A stretch of DNA of 64,000 nt from Pseudoflavonifractor phocaeensis. GTDB lineage: Bacteria; Bacillota; Clostridia; Oscillospirales; Oscillospiraceae. Positions 56,956 through 64,000 of the stretch are shown here, one piece after another. A program made the position numbers and the translations under genes. The notes below the pieces were generated by a model. That model saw only the letters and a program-made list of their open reading frames with translations, was not told the origin of the DNA and did no database searches. Positions within the stretch are counted from its first letter, which is position 1. Every line of letters starts with the position of its first letter. The DNA lies in the NCBI RefSeq assembly GCF_021531815.1, contig NZ_JADYUM010000005.1:62001-126000 (forward strand), given 5' to 3'.

Positions 56956-57161
56956 GAGAAAAATAAAATTCAGCGGGGCGGGACGCGGCACAGGTTCAGC
57001 GGCCCGTTCCGCGTCGAATATTTCCTCCCGGAAGCAGCAGAATAAGACGGCGGCGGAGCCTCCGGCAGAATATCCGGAGGCGCTTTCTGTCCTGAAATTC
57101 CCAGTGTGAAAAGTGGAACAAGAGGCCGAGTAAAATTCCGCGAAAATTTTGGGGAAAATGA
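56956..57161. other. Intergenic sequence with one hairpin
   Basis: Between the divergent gntR and potA promoters I find no gene. GCCTCCGG-N8-CCGGAGGC (57058-57065, 57074-57081) is an 8-bp hairpin without a T-run. Confidence 0.6.
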
Positions 57162-57190
57162 TTGACAATTGGGGGGTAAACAGATATAGT
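57162..57190 (+). promoter_or_regulatory. Promoter of potABCD
   Basis: TTGACA (57162-57167) and TATAGT (57185-57190) with a 17-bp spacer, giving a leader of about 115 nt before potA. Confidence 0.85.
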
Positions 57191-57307
57191 GTATCTCGCT
57201 ATCCGTGAAAGCCCGGCCCCCCGGATGTCCATAGAGCAGGACACCGAACCGGGCGAATAAATCGAGGGAGCTGACAAGGTAAAACACACAGAAATGGGGG
57301 AGGATAC

Positions 57308-58480
57308 ATGTCCAAAGAGTTGATCCGCCTGGCCAACTGCACCATGGCGTTCGACGACGAGGTCGTGCTTGACAACATCAATCTGTATATTAAGGATAAA
57401 GAATTCCTCACACTGTTAGGCCCCAGTGGCTGCGGCAAGACTACCACCCTTCGGATCATCGGTGGTTTTCAGACGCCCACTTCTGGGGACGTCTTTTTTG
57501 ACGGTGTGAGGATTAATGCTGTTCCGCCCCATAAACGGGCCATCAACACGGTGTTTCAGAAGTACGCCCTGTTTCCCCACCTGAATGTGTATGAAAATAT
57601 CGCCTTCGGCCTTCGCATCCCCAAGGTGGACGGGAAAGGCAAGAAGGTGAAGCTGCCCGAGGAGGAGATCCACCAGCGGGTCATGGAGATGCTGGAAGTG
57701 GTCAACCTGCGGGGCTTTGAGAAGCGCCACATTACCCAGCTCTCCGGCGGCCAGCAGCAGCGGGTTGCCATTGCCCGGGCCCTGGTGAACAAGCCCAAGG
57801 TGCTGCTGCTGGACGAGCCTCTGGGCGCCCTGGACCTAAAGCTGCGCAAGGACATGCAGAACGAGCTGAAGCGCATCCAGAAGGCCATGGAGATCACCTT
57901 CATCTATGTCACCCACGACCAGGAGGAGGCCCTTGCCATGTCCGACACCGTGGTGGTCATGGACGCGGGCAAGATCCAGCAGATCGGCACCCCGGAGGAC
58001 ATCTACAACGAGCCCAAGAACGCCTTTGTGGCCGACTTTATCGGGGAGTCCAACATCATTGACGGCATCATGCGGGCCGACGGTGTGGTGGAGATCTTCA
58101 ACCGGAAGTTTCAGTGTCTGGACGGCGGGTTTGCCAAGGACGAGCCGGTGGACGTGGTCATCCGGCCCGAGGACGTGGACATCGTCCCCGAGGACCAGGG
58201 CCAGCTGAAGGGCACCGTCACCAACGTCACTTTCAAGGGGATGCAGTACGACATCATCGTGGACTTTTACGGCTTCAAGTGGCTGATCCAGACCACCGAC
58301 CTGTCCCCGGTGGGCAGCCGCATCGGCATCAAGATCGATCCCGACGGCATCCACGTCATGAAAAAGAGCCAGTACTCCGGCATGTTCGGCGACTACTCCT
58401 CTTACTCCGAGGAGTATGAGGAGATCAGCGACGCCAGCTTCGATCCCGAGGAGGATCAGGAGGGCGGAGATGAAGAATAA
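57308..58480 (+). CDS. potA: Spermidine/putrescine ABC transporter ATPase PotA
   Basis: A 390-residue ATPase. Walker [17 protein letters not shown] near residue 38; Q-loop in [23 protein letters not shown]; signature [16 protein letters not shown] near 140; Walker [12 protein letters not shown]; switch His in [14 protein letters not shown]. The C-terminal TOBE domain follows ([13 protein letters not shown]; then GSRIGIKID). The last 30 residues are very acidic. It energises polyamine import with PotB, PotC and PotD. Its end overlaps potB by 11 bp. Confidence 0.96.
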   Translation: MSKELIRLANCTMAFDDEVVLDNINLYIKDKEFLTLLGPSGCGKTTTLRIIGGFQTPTSGDVFFDGVRINAVPPHKRAINTVFQKYALFPHLNVYENIAFGLRIPKVDGKGKKVKLPEEEIHQRVMEMLEVVNLRGFEKRHITQLSGGQQQRVAIARALVNKPKVLLLDEPLGALDLKLRKDMQNELKRIQKAMEITFIYVTHDQEEALAMSDTVVVMDAGKIQQIGTPEDIYNEPKNAFVADFIGESNIIDGIMRADGVVEIFNRKFQCLDGGFAKDEPVDVVIRPEDVDIVPEDQGQLKGTVTNVTFKGMQYDIIVDFYGFKWLIQTTDLSPVGSRIGIKIDPDGIHVMKKSQYSGMFGDYSSYSEEYEEISDASFDPEEDQEGGDEE

Positions 58481-59324
58481 GCTGTCCCTTTTTGCCGTCC
58501 CGTATGTGATCTGGATGGCGCTGCTGGTGGTGGCGCCCATCGTCATGGTGGTGATCTACGCCTTTACCACGGCGGACGGCGGCTTCTCCCTGTCCAACTT
58601 CGCCCGGATGGGGACCTACGCCGTTATTTTCACCCGCTCCTTCAAGCTGGCCCTCATCGCCACCGCCATCTGTCTGCTGGTGGGGTACCCCGTGGCCTAC
58701 GCCATGGCCAAGGAGGGCCCCGGCTTCCAGCGCATCGCCTCGGTGCTCATCATGCTGCCCATGTGGGTCAACTTCCTGCTGCGCACCTACGCCTGGATGT
58801 CCATTCTGGAAAAAAACGGACTGCTGAACCAGCTCTTTTCCGCCATGGGCCTGTTTGACCTCATCAACAGCGTCTTCGGCACCAATATCCAGTATTTCAA
58901 GATGATCGGCACCTCCGGGGCGGTGGTGCTGGGCATGGTCTATAACTACCTGCCCTTTATGATCCTGCCCATCTACTCCGTCATCATCAAGCTGGACAAC
59001 AGCCTTCTGGAGGCTGCCCGGGACCTGGGGGCCAACTCCGCCGGGGTGTTCCGGAAGGTCATTCTGCCCCTGTCTCTCCCTGGGGTGCTGTCCGGCATCA
59101 CTATGGTATTCGTTCCCTCCGTGTCCACCTTCGCCATCTCCCGCCTGCTGGGCGGCGGCACCCAGATGATGCTGGGCGACCTGATCGAGCAGCAGTTCCT
59201 GGGCGGGGCCTACAACCCCCACTTGGGCAGTGCCATCGCCCTGGTGATGATGGTGATCGTGGTGGTCTGTATGTGGGTCATGAACCACTTCGGTGAGGGC
59301 GAGGAACAGGCGGTGATGCTATGA
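58470..59324 (+). CDS. potB: Spermidine/putrescine ABC transporter permease PotB
   Basis: A 284-residue permease with six helices. The EAA loop reads [27 protein letters not shown] near residue 190, which docks on Pot[23 protein letters not shown] is typical of PotB. ATG at 58470 after GGAGG is chosen over the frame start at 58416. ATGA overlap with potC. Confidence 0.95.
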   Translation: MKNKLSLFAVPYVIWMALLVVAPIVMVVIYAFTTADGGFSLSNFARMGTYAVIFTRSFKLALIATAICLLVGYPVAYAMAKEGPGFQRIASVLIMLPMWVNFLLRTYAWMSILEKNGLLNQLFSAMGLFDLINSVFGTNIQYFKMIGTSGAVVLGMVYNYLPFMILPIYSVIIKLDNSLLEAARDLGANSAGVFRKVILPLSLPGVLSGITMVFVPSVSTFAISRLLGGGTQMMLGDLIEQQFLGGAYNPHLGSAIALVMMVIVVVCMWVMNHFGEGEEQAVML

Positions 59325-60175
59325 AAAAGAACCGTCTCGGCAGCCGCCTGTTTATGGGGCTGGTGTTCCTGTTCCTGTACGCCCCCATCCTTCTGCTCAT
59401 CATCTTCTCCTTCAACGAGGGCAACAGCAGCGTGGTGTGGAAGGGGTTCTCCCTGCGCTGGTATGTGGAGCTGTTCCAGGACCGGGTGGTCATGAACAGC
59501 GTATACACCACCCTTCTGGTCTCCCTGCTGGCCACCGTCATTGCCACCGCGGCGGGCACCTTCGCCGCCATCGGCTTCTTCACCATGGACCGCCGCCTCC
59601 GCCGCCCCCTGATGGTGGTCAACGACATCCCCATGATGAATGCCGACATCGTCACCGGCGTCAGCCTGTGCCTGTTCTTCGTGGCCGCCTTCGCCGGGTG
59701 GAACGGCTTTGTCTCCTGGATGGAGAGCACCTACCGGCTGACGGCGCCCCGGCTGTACCTGGGCTTCGGCACCCTGCTGCTGGCCCACATCAGCTTCAAC
59801 ATTCCCTATGTGATCCTGAACGTGATGCCTAAGCTGCGGCAGATGGACAAGAACCTCATCGACGCGGCCCAGGACCTGGGCTGTACCTGGATGCAGGCGT
59901 TTTGGAAGGTAGTGGTCCCGGAGATCAAGCCCGGCATCATCTCCGGCGCCCTCATCGCCTTCACCATGTCCATTGACGACTTCGTCATCTCTTACTTTAC
60001 CGCGGGCTCCGCCACCTCCACTCTGGCCATGACCATCTACGGCATGACCAAAAAGCGGGTCAGCCCGGAGATCAACGCCATTTCCACCTTGCTGTTTGTG
60101 ACGGTGCTGGTGCTGCTCATCGTGGTCAACGTGCGGGAGGCCCAGCAGGAGAAGGCGCTGGCGAAAAAGAAGTAA
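59321..60175 (+). CDS. potC: Spermidine/putrescine ABC transporter permease PotC
   Basis: A 284-residue permease with six helices and an EAA-like loop LIDAAQDLGCTWMQAFWKVVVPEIKPG near residue 180. FNEGNSSVVWKGFSLRWYVELFQD and FTMSIDDFVISYFTAGS are PotC marks. It pairs with PotB in the membrane. Starts in the end of potB. Confidence 0.95.
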   Translation: MKKNRLGSRLFMGLVFLFLYAPILLLIIFSFNEGNSSVVWKGFSLRWYVELFQDRVVMNSVYTTLLVSLLATVIATAAGTFAAIGFFTMDRRLRRPLMVVNDIPMMNADIVTGVSLCLFFVAAFAGWNGFVSWMESTYRLTAPRLYLGFGTLLLAHISFNIPYVILNVMPKLRQMDKNLIDAAQDLGCTWMQAFWKVVVPEIKPGIISGALIAFTMSIDDFVISYFTAGSATSTLAMTIYGMTKKRVSPEINAISTLLFVTVLVLLIVVNVREAQQEKALAKKK

Positions 60176-60244
60176 GTTCCATGTTCTCAAGGCCGCTTGT
60201 CCGGCCCGGAGATAGATCAATCTTGTAATTGGAGGAATGATAAA

Positions 60245-61387
60245 TTGAAAAAAATCGTAGCCTTGACCCTCGCCATGACGTTGGCGGCGGGCCTGTTCCT
60301 GACAGGATGCGCTATGGATGAGAACAGCGGAAACGCCGGTTCTGCCGGAGGCGCGCAGTCAAACAGCAGCGGCGGCAAGAAGGGTGACCGCGTGGTCAAT
60401 GTCTGCAGCTGGGGTGAGTATATCGACACCGATCTGATCGACCAATTTGAGGAGGAGACCGGCATCAAGGTCAACTACCAGACCGCCGAGAGCAACGAGG
60501 CCCTGTACTCCCTGCTGAAAAACGGCGGCGCCAACTATGACGTCATCGTCCCCTCTGACTATATGATCTCCCAGCTGATTGAGGAAGACATGCTGGCTGA
60601 GCTCAACTACGACAATATCCCCAATTTCTCCCTCATTGACGACCGGTTCAAGAACCTGTCCTACGACCCGGACAACAAGTACACCGTCCCCTACACCTGG
60701 GGCACCCTGGGCATCATCTATAACTCCACCATGGTGGACGAGGAGATCACCAGCTGGAGCGCCATGTTCGACGAGAAATACGCCGGGGACGTGCTGCTCA
60801 TCGGAAACTCCCGGGACGCGCTGGCCATGGGCTTGTACTACCTGGGCTACTCCGTCAATACCACGGACGAGAAGGAGATCCGGGAGGCCTACCAGCTCAT
60901 TGCCGACGCCGCGGCCAAGGGCGTCTACCAGGGCAAGGTAATGGATGAGATCTTCCAGAAGATGGAGGGCGGCAACGCTGCTGTCAGCACCTACTACGCC
61001 GGCGACTACCTGACCATGCTGGAGAATAACGAGGACCTGCGCTATGTGGTGCCCGAGGAGGGCTCCAACTGGTTTGTGGACGCCATGTGCGTGCTGAAGG
61101 ACGCCCAGAACAAGGAGGAGGCCGAGGAGTGGATCAACTTTATCACCTCCACCGAGGCCAGCCTGGCCAATATGGACTATATCTGGTATGCCTCCCCCAA
61201 TAAGGAAGCTCTGGAGCAGTACCCTGACTATTACAAGGATACCTACGGAGAGGAGCTGGACCAGGAGCTGTATGAGATCATGGCCGCGCCCCAGGAGGTG
61301 CTGGACCGCTGCGAGGCCTACTTGGTCCTGCCCGCCGAGACCCGTACCCTGTATAACGACCTTTGGATCCAGCTGGGTGTGGGCTGA
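60245..61387 (+). CDS. potD: Spermidine/putrescine-binding lipoprotein PotD
   Basis: A 380-residue binding protein. Signal peptide with lipobox LTGC (Cys about 22), then a Ser/Gly linker. VNVCSWGEYIDTDLIDQFEEETGIKVNY opens the mature domain; YDVIVPSDYMISQLIEE, YTVPYTWGTLGIIYN and the Asp/Glu/Trp residues of the polyamine site are in place. TTG at 60245 is preceded by GGAGG at 9 nt and begins the signal peptide; the longer frame from 60197 does not. Last gene of potABCD. Confidence 0.95.
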   Translation: MKKIVALTLAMTLAAGLFLTGCAMDENSGNAGSAGGAQSNSSGGKKGDRVVNVCSWGEYIDTDLIDQFEEETGIKVNYQTAESNEALYSLLKNGGANYDVIVPSDYMISQLIEEDMLAELNYDNIPNFSLIDDRFKNLSYDPDNKYTVPYTWGTLGIIYNSTMVDEEITSWSAMFDEKYAGDVLLIGNSRDALAMGLYYLGYSVNTTDEKEIREAYQLIADAAAKGVYQGKVMDEIFQKMEGGNAAVSTYYAGDYLTMLENNEDLRYVVPEEGSNWFVDAMCVLKDAQNKEEAEEWINFITSTEASLANMDYIWYASPNKEALEQYPDYYKDTYGEELDQELYEIMAAPQEVLDRCEAYLVLPAETRTLYNDLWIQLGVG

Positions 61388-61426
61388 GCCCCGTGAATAC
61401 CTGAGACAGGACAGAGCATAATGAAG

Positions 61427-61472
61427 AAAAGTCATGGAGAGTGGCCGACTGGCGCTTCTCCATGACTTTTTT
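61427..61472 (+). terminator. Terminator of potABCD
   Basis: A 14-bp stem (61427-61440 with 61457-61470), 16-nt loop with a small inner stem, and T6. The A-run on the left suggests that it works for ackA on the other strand too. Confidence 0.9.
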
Positions 61473-61532
61473 CTATGTAAAAGGGAGGGCGCACAAACGT
61501 GCGCCCTCCCTTGGGGTACGGACAATACAGGC

Positions 61533-62729
61533 TCAGCCCGTGACGATGGCGGCGGTGTCCATGGCGATCATCAGTTCCTCGTTGGTGGGGATGACCAGGG
61601 TCCGGACAGTGGCGCCCTCGGCGGAGATGTCGATCTCCTCGCCGCGCTTGCCGTTCTTCTCGTCGTCGATCTTGATGCCCATGAACTCCAAGCCGCTGAC
61701 GATGGCCTTGCGGTCGCCGGCGCCGTTCTCGCCCACGCCGGCGGTGAAGATGACGGCGTCCACGCCGCCCATAACGGCGGCATAGGAGCCGATGAGCTTC
61801 TTCACGCTGTAGTGGAACACGTCCAGAGCCAGGGCGGCCCGCTGGTTGCCCTCGGCCTTCGCCTTCTCCAGGTCACGGAAGTCGGAGGACACGCCGGAAA
61901 TGCCCTGGACGCCGGACTTCTTATTCAGGACGTTCAGCATCTCCTTGATGTCCATGTTGTACTTGTTCATCAGGTACTCCAGGATACCGGCGTCGATGTC
62001 GCCGGCGCGGGTGCCCATGGGCAGGCCGGCCAGGGGGGTGAAGCCCATGGAGGTGTCCACGCTCTTGCCGCCGTCCACGGCGGTGACGGAGGAGCCGTTG
62101 CCCAGGTGGCAGGAGATGAGCTTCAGCTCCTCAATGGGCTTGCCCAGCATGGCGGCGGCGCGGCCAGCCACATACTTGTGGCTGGTGCCGTGGAAGCCGT
62201 AGCGGCGGACCTTGTCCTGGGTATAATACTCATAGGGCAGGGCATAGGTGTAGGCCACGGGAGGCATGGTCTGGTGGAAGGCGGTGTCGAACACGGCCAC
62301 CATGGGGGTGCCGGGCATCAGATCCTGACAGGCCTTGATGCCGATGATGTTGGCGGGGTTGTGCAGGGGGGCCAGGGGGTTGCACTCCTCGATGGCGGCC
62401 ATGACCTCGTCGGTGATGAGCACAGACTTGGCGAACTTCTCGCCGCCGTGGACCACACGGTGACCCACCGCGTCGATCTCCTTCATGGAGCCGATGACGC
62501 CGTTCTTCTCGTCCACCAGAGCGTTCAGCACGGCCTGGATGGCCTCGGAGTGGGTGGGCATAGCCACATCGGCCTCCTTGATGGCCTCCTTGCCGGCGGG
62601 CTTGTAGGTGAACTTGCCGTCAATGCCGATGCGTTCGCACAGGCCCTTGGCCAGGACCTCCTGGGTCTCGGGATTGAGCAGCTGGTACTTCAGGGAGGAG
62701 CTGCCGGCATTGATTACAAGAATGTTCAT
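61533..62729 (-). CDS. ackA: Acetate kinase
   Basis: A 398-residue enzyme converting acetyl phosphate and ADP to acetate and [19 protein letters not shown] at the start is the first ASKHA phosphate motif; [14 protein letters not shown] and [23 protein letters not shown] contain the substrate residues; the adenosine motif is in [26 protein letters not shown] precedes ATG. pta is not adjacent. It diverges from tmcAL. Confidence 0.97.
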   Translation of the reverse strand: MNILVINAGSSSLKYQLLNPETQEVLAKGLCERIGIDGKFTYKPAGKEAIKEADVAMPTHSEAIQAVLNALVDEKNGVIGSMKEIDAVGHRVVHGGEKFAKSVLITDEVMAAIEECNPLAPLHNPANIIGIKACQDLMPGTPMVAVFDTAFHQTMPPVAYTYALPYEYYTQDKVRRYGFHGTSHKYVAGRAAAMLGKPIEELKLISCHLGNGSSVTAVDGGKSVDTSMGFTPLAGLPMGTRAGDIDAGILEYLMNKYNMDIKEMLNVLNKKSGVQGISGVSSDFRDLEKAKAEGNQRAALALDVFHYSVKKLIGSYAAVMGGVDAVIFTAGVGENGAGDRKAIVSGLEFMGIKIDDEKNGKRGEEIDISAEGATVRTLVIPTNEELMIAMDTAAIVTG

Positions 62730-62804
62730 TGGAATCGCTCTCCTTTTTCAGGTTTTTGTTGCCTTGTCAGGCGGAATGTACTAAACTAAAGTGTCCTTAA
62801 AATT

Positions 62805-62833
62805 ATTCTACCGCTTTTTCTCCGTCAGGACAA
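62805..62833 (-). promoter_or_regulatory. Promoter of ackA
   Basis: TTGTCC (62828-62833) and TAGAAT (62805-62810) on the minus strand with a 17-bp spacer; leader about 70 nt. Confidence 0.65.
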
Positions 62834-62909
62834 CCTCTTTTTTGAAAATGACCATACTTTTTTTCGTTCTTCTGCATACAGACAAACTATCGACAGGGAG
62901 GACAACCAT

Positions 62910-64000
62910 GTGAGGATCGCCGGGATCGTGGCGGAATATAATCCCTTCCACACGGGGCACGCCTATCAGATCGAACAGACCAGGGCTGCTCTGGGCGCGG
63001 ACGCGGGCGTGGTGGCCGTCATGAGCGGCAACTGGGTCCAGCAGGCGGGGTGCGCCGTGGCCGACAAGTGGACCCGGGCGCGGCTGGCTCTCATGGGCGG
63101 CGCGGACCTGGTGCTGGAGCTGCCCACGGTGTGGGCCATGTCCTCGGCGGAGTCCTTTGCCCGGGGGGCCGTAGCCCTACTGGAGGGCTGCGGCGTGGTG
63201 ACCCACCTGTCCTTCGGCAGCGAGTGCGGCGACGTGGACAAGCTGAGGCAGGTGGCCGCCTGCCTGGACAGCTCCGCCTACCGGGCGGGACTGCGCCGGT
63301 TCCTGGACGAGGGGATGACCTTTGCCGCCTGCCGTCAGGCAGTGGTCCGGGAGCTGCTGGGGGAGGAGCTGTCCGGCCTGCTCGCCGGCCCCAACAACAA
63401 CCTGGGTGTGGAGTATATCCGCGCTCTCAACGCCCTGAAAAGCGGCATCCAGCCCGTAACCGTCACCAGACGGGGGGCGGGACACAACGCGCTCGCCGGC
63501 GGGGGAGAAGCGCCCACGTTTCTCTCAGCCACCCAGCTGCGAGCCTACCTTCGGGAGGGACGCTGGGAGGCGGCGGAGCCCTACCTGGTCCCCGGGGGCC
63601 GGGCGCTTTTGGAAGGGAACCCCGCGGGCCTGCCCGGTTTGGAGCGGGTGGAGCGGGCCGTGTTGGCCCGGGTGCGGACCATGACCGCCGACGATTGGGC
63701 CAGACTGCCCGACTCGGGGGAGGCGGAGGGCCTTCCCCAGCGTCTGGAGAAAGCGGGGCGGCAGTGTGCCTCTATGGAGGAGTTTTTTGATCTGGCCAAG
63801 ACCAAGCGGTACACCCACGCCCGGCTGCGGCGACTGGCCCTGTGGGCCTGGTTGGGATTGACAGAAGATGACCGGCCGGAATGTCCGCCCTACCTGCGGG
63901 TACTGGGCTTTAATGGCCGGGGACAGACTATCTTGAAGGAGATGAAGGAGCGGGCGGTCCTGCCGGTGATCACCAAGCCCGCCCACGCCAGACAGCTGGG
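62910..64000 (+). CDS. tmcAL: tRNA(Met) cytidine acetate ligase TmcAL (3' end cut by window)
   Basis: The first 363 codons of an enzyme of about 400 residues. GTG at 62910 follows GGAGG by 8 nt and gives VRIAGIVAEYNPFHTGHAYQI; HTGH is the nucleotidyltransferase motif. GADLVLELPTVWAMSSAESFARGAV and LAGPNNNLGVEYIRAL are TmcAL (YlbM) marks. It activates acetate with ATP and acetylates C34 of elongator tRNA-Met. Its neighbour ackA makes acetate. The gene continues past the right edge without a stop. Confidence 0.93.
   Translation, partial: MRIAGIVAEYNPFHTGHAYQIEQTRAALGADAGVVAVMSGNWVQQAGCAVADKWTRARLALMGGADLVLELPTVWAMSSAESFARGAVALLEGCGVVTHLSFGSECGDVDKLRQVAACLDSSAYRAGLRRFLDEGMTFAACRQAVVRELLGEELSGLLAGPNNNLGVEYIRALNALKSGIQPVTVTRRGAGHNALAGGGEAPTFLSATQLRAYLREGRWEAAEPYLVPGGRALLEGNPAGLPGLERVERAVLARVRTMTADDWARLPDSGEAEGLPQRLEKAGRQCASMEEFFDLAKTKRYTHARLRRLALWAWLGLTEDDRPECPPYLRVLGFNGRGQTILKEMKERAVLPVITKPAHARQL

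Noticed and set aside
1-64000. CRISPR array, prophage, restriction or toxin-antitoxin system
   Set aside because: No spaced direct repeats, integrase, transposase, phage, methylase or toxin genes were seen in the window.

Overview
The window is a GC-rich chromosomal segment from an anaerobic, spore-forming, Gram-positive-lineage bacterium, most likely a gut Oscillospiraceae-type Clostridium (Flavonifractor / Lawsonibacter / Oscillibacter group). The reasons are: a complete Rnf complex in the clostridial order CDGEAB, Rex next to it, the forespore sigma factor SigG, RNase M5, IreB, TepA beside an FtsK/SpoIIIE translocase, several S-layer-homology (SLH) proteins, and acetate kinase. Almost every gene sits under a recognisable sigma-A promoter with 17-bp spacing. 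The species assignment is inference. The window starts inside dctM and ends inside tmcAL.

Layout. (1) 1-5410, minus strand: two units that look like one catabolic module. A TRAP transporter (dctP-dctQ-dctM) has its own promoter; an Ldh-family 2-hydroxyacid dehydrogenase, a malic enzyme and a HAD phosphatase form a second operon. They probably import a C4-dicarboxylate or 2-hydroxyacid and oxidise it to pyruvate. (2) 5463-8371: a GlpP-type antiterminator diverging from rex, an SLH protein overlapping rex, and a tiny Cys-rich protein. (3) 8554-13795: rnfCDGEAB. (4) 13915-17282: an FtsW/RodA protein diverging from tsaE, then about 1 kb of non-coding, hairpin-rich repeats, then RNase M5. (5) 17289-22622: a PadR regulator followed by four tandem DUF2812 membrane paralogues. 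(6) 22672-31024: glutaminase, two CobW-type GTPases, an SLH-anchored S41 protease, purA, tRNA-Ser(GGA) and an Old Yellow Enzyme. (7) 31029-38500, minus strand: a six-gene cell-wall polymer operon (murJ, O-antigen-ligase-like, glycosyltransferase, two DUF4330, glycosyltransferase-CsaB fusion). It diverges from a large SLH phosphodiester glycosidase. CsaB pyruvylation creates the ligand that SLH domains bind, so this operon and the three SLH proteins of the window fit together.

(8) 41574-47162: macro-domain protein, TepA, UppP and FtsK, with a structured insertion that duplicates the 3' end of uppP. (9) 47246-50768: an MFS transporter, a small secreted protein, IreB, a DUF523 protein and SigG behind a ribosome-site-sequestering hairpin. 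(10) 50787-54133, minus strand: ZIP metal transporter, PiT phosphate transporter and DNA polymerase IV. (11) 54199-56955: a YtrA-type GntR / ABC unit with a perfect operator palindrome. (12) 57162-61472: potABCD polyamine uptake. (13) ackA diverging from tmcAL, which uses acetate.

Most of the window is ordinary housekeeping. The best candidates for something undescribed are the two multi-hairpin intergenic elements (15665-15930 and 44058-44346), the PadR plus four-DUF2812 cluster, and the CobW pair in which one member carries an extra C-terminal domain. All calls come from reading the sequence; no database search was run.
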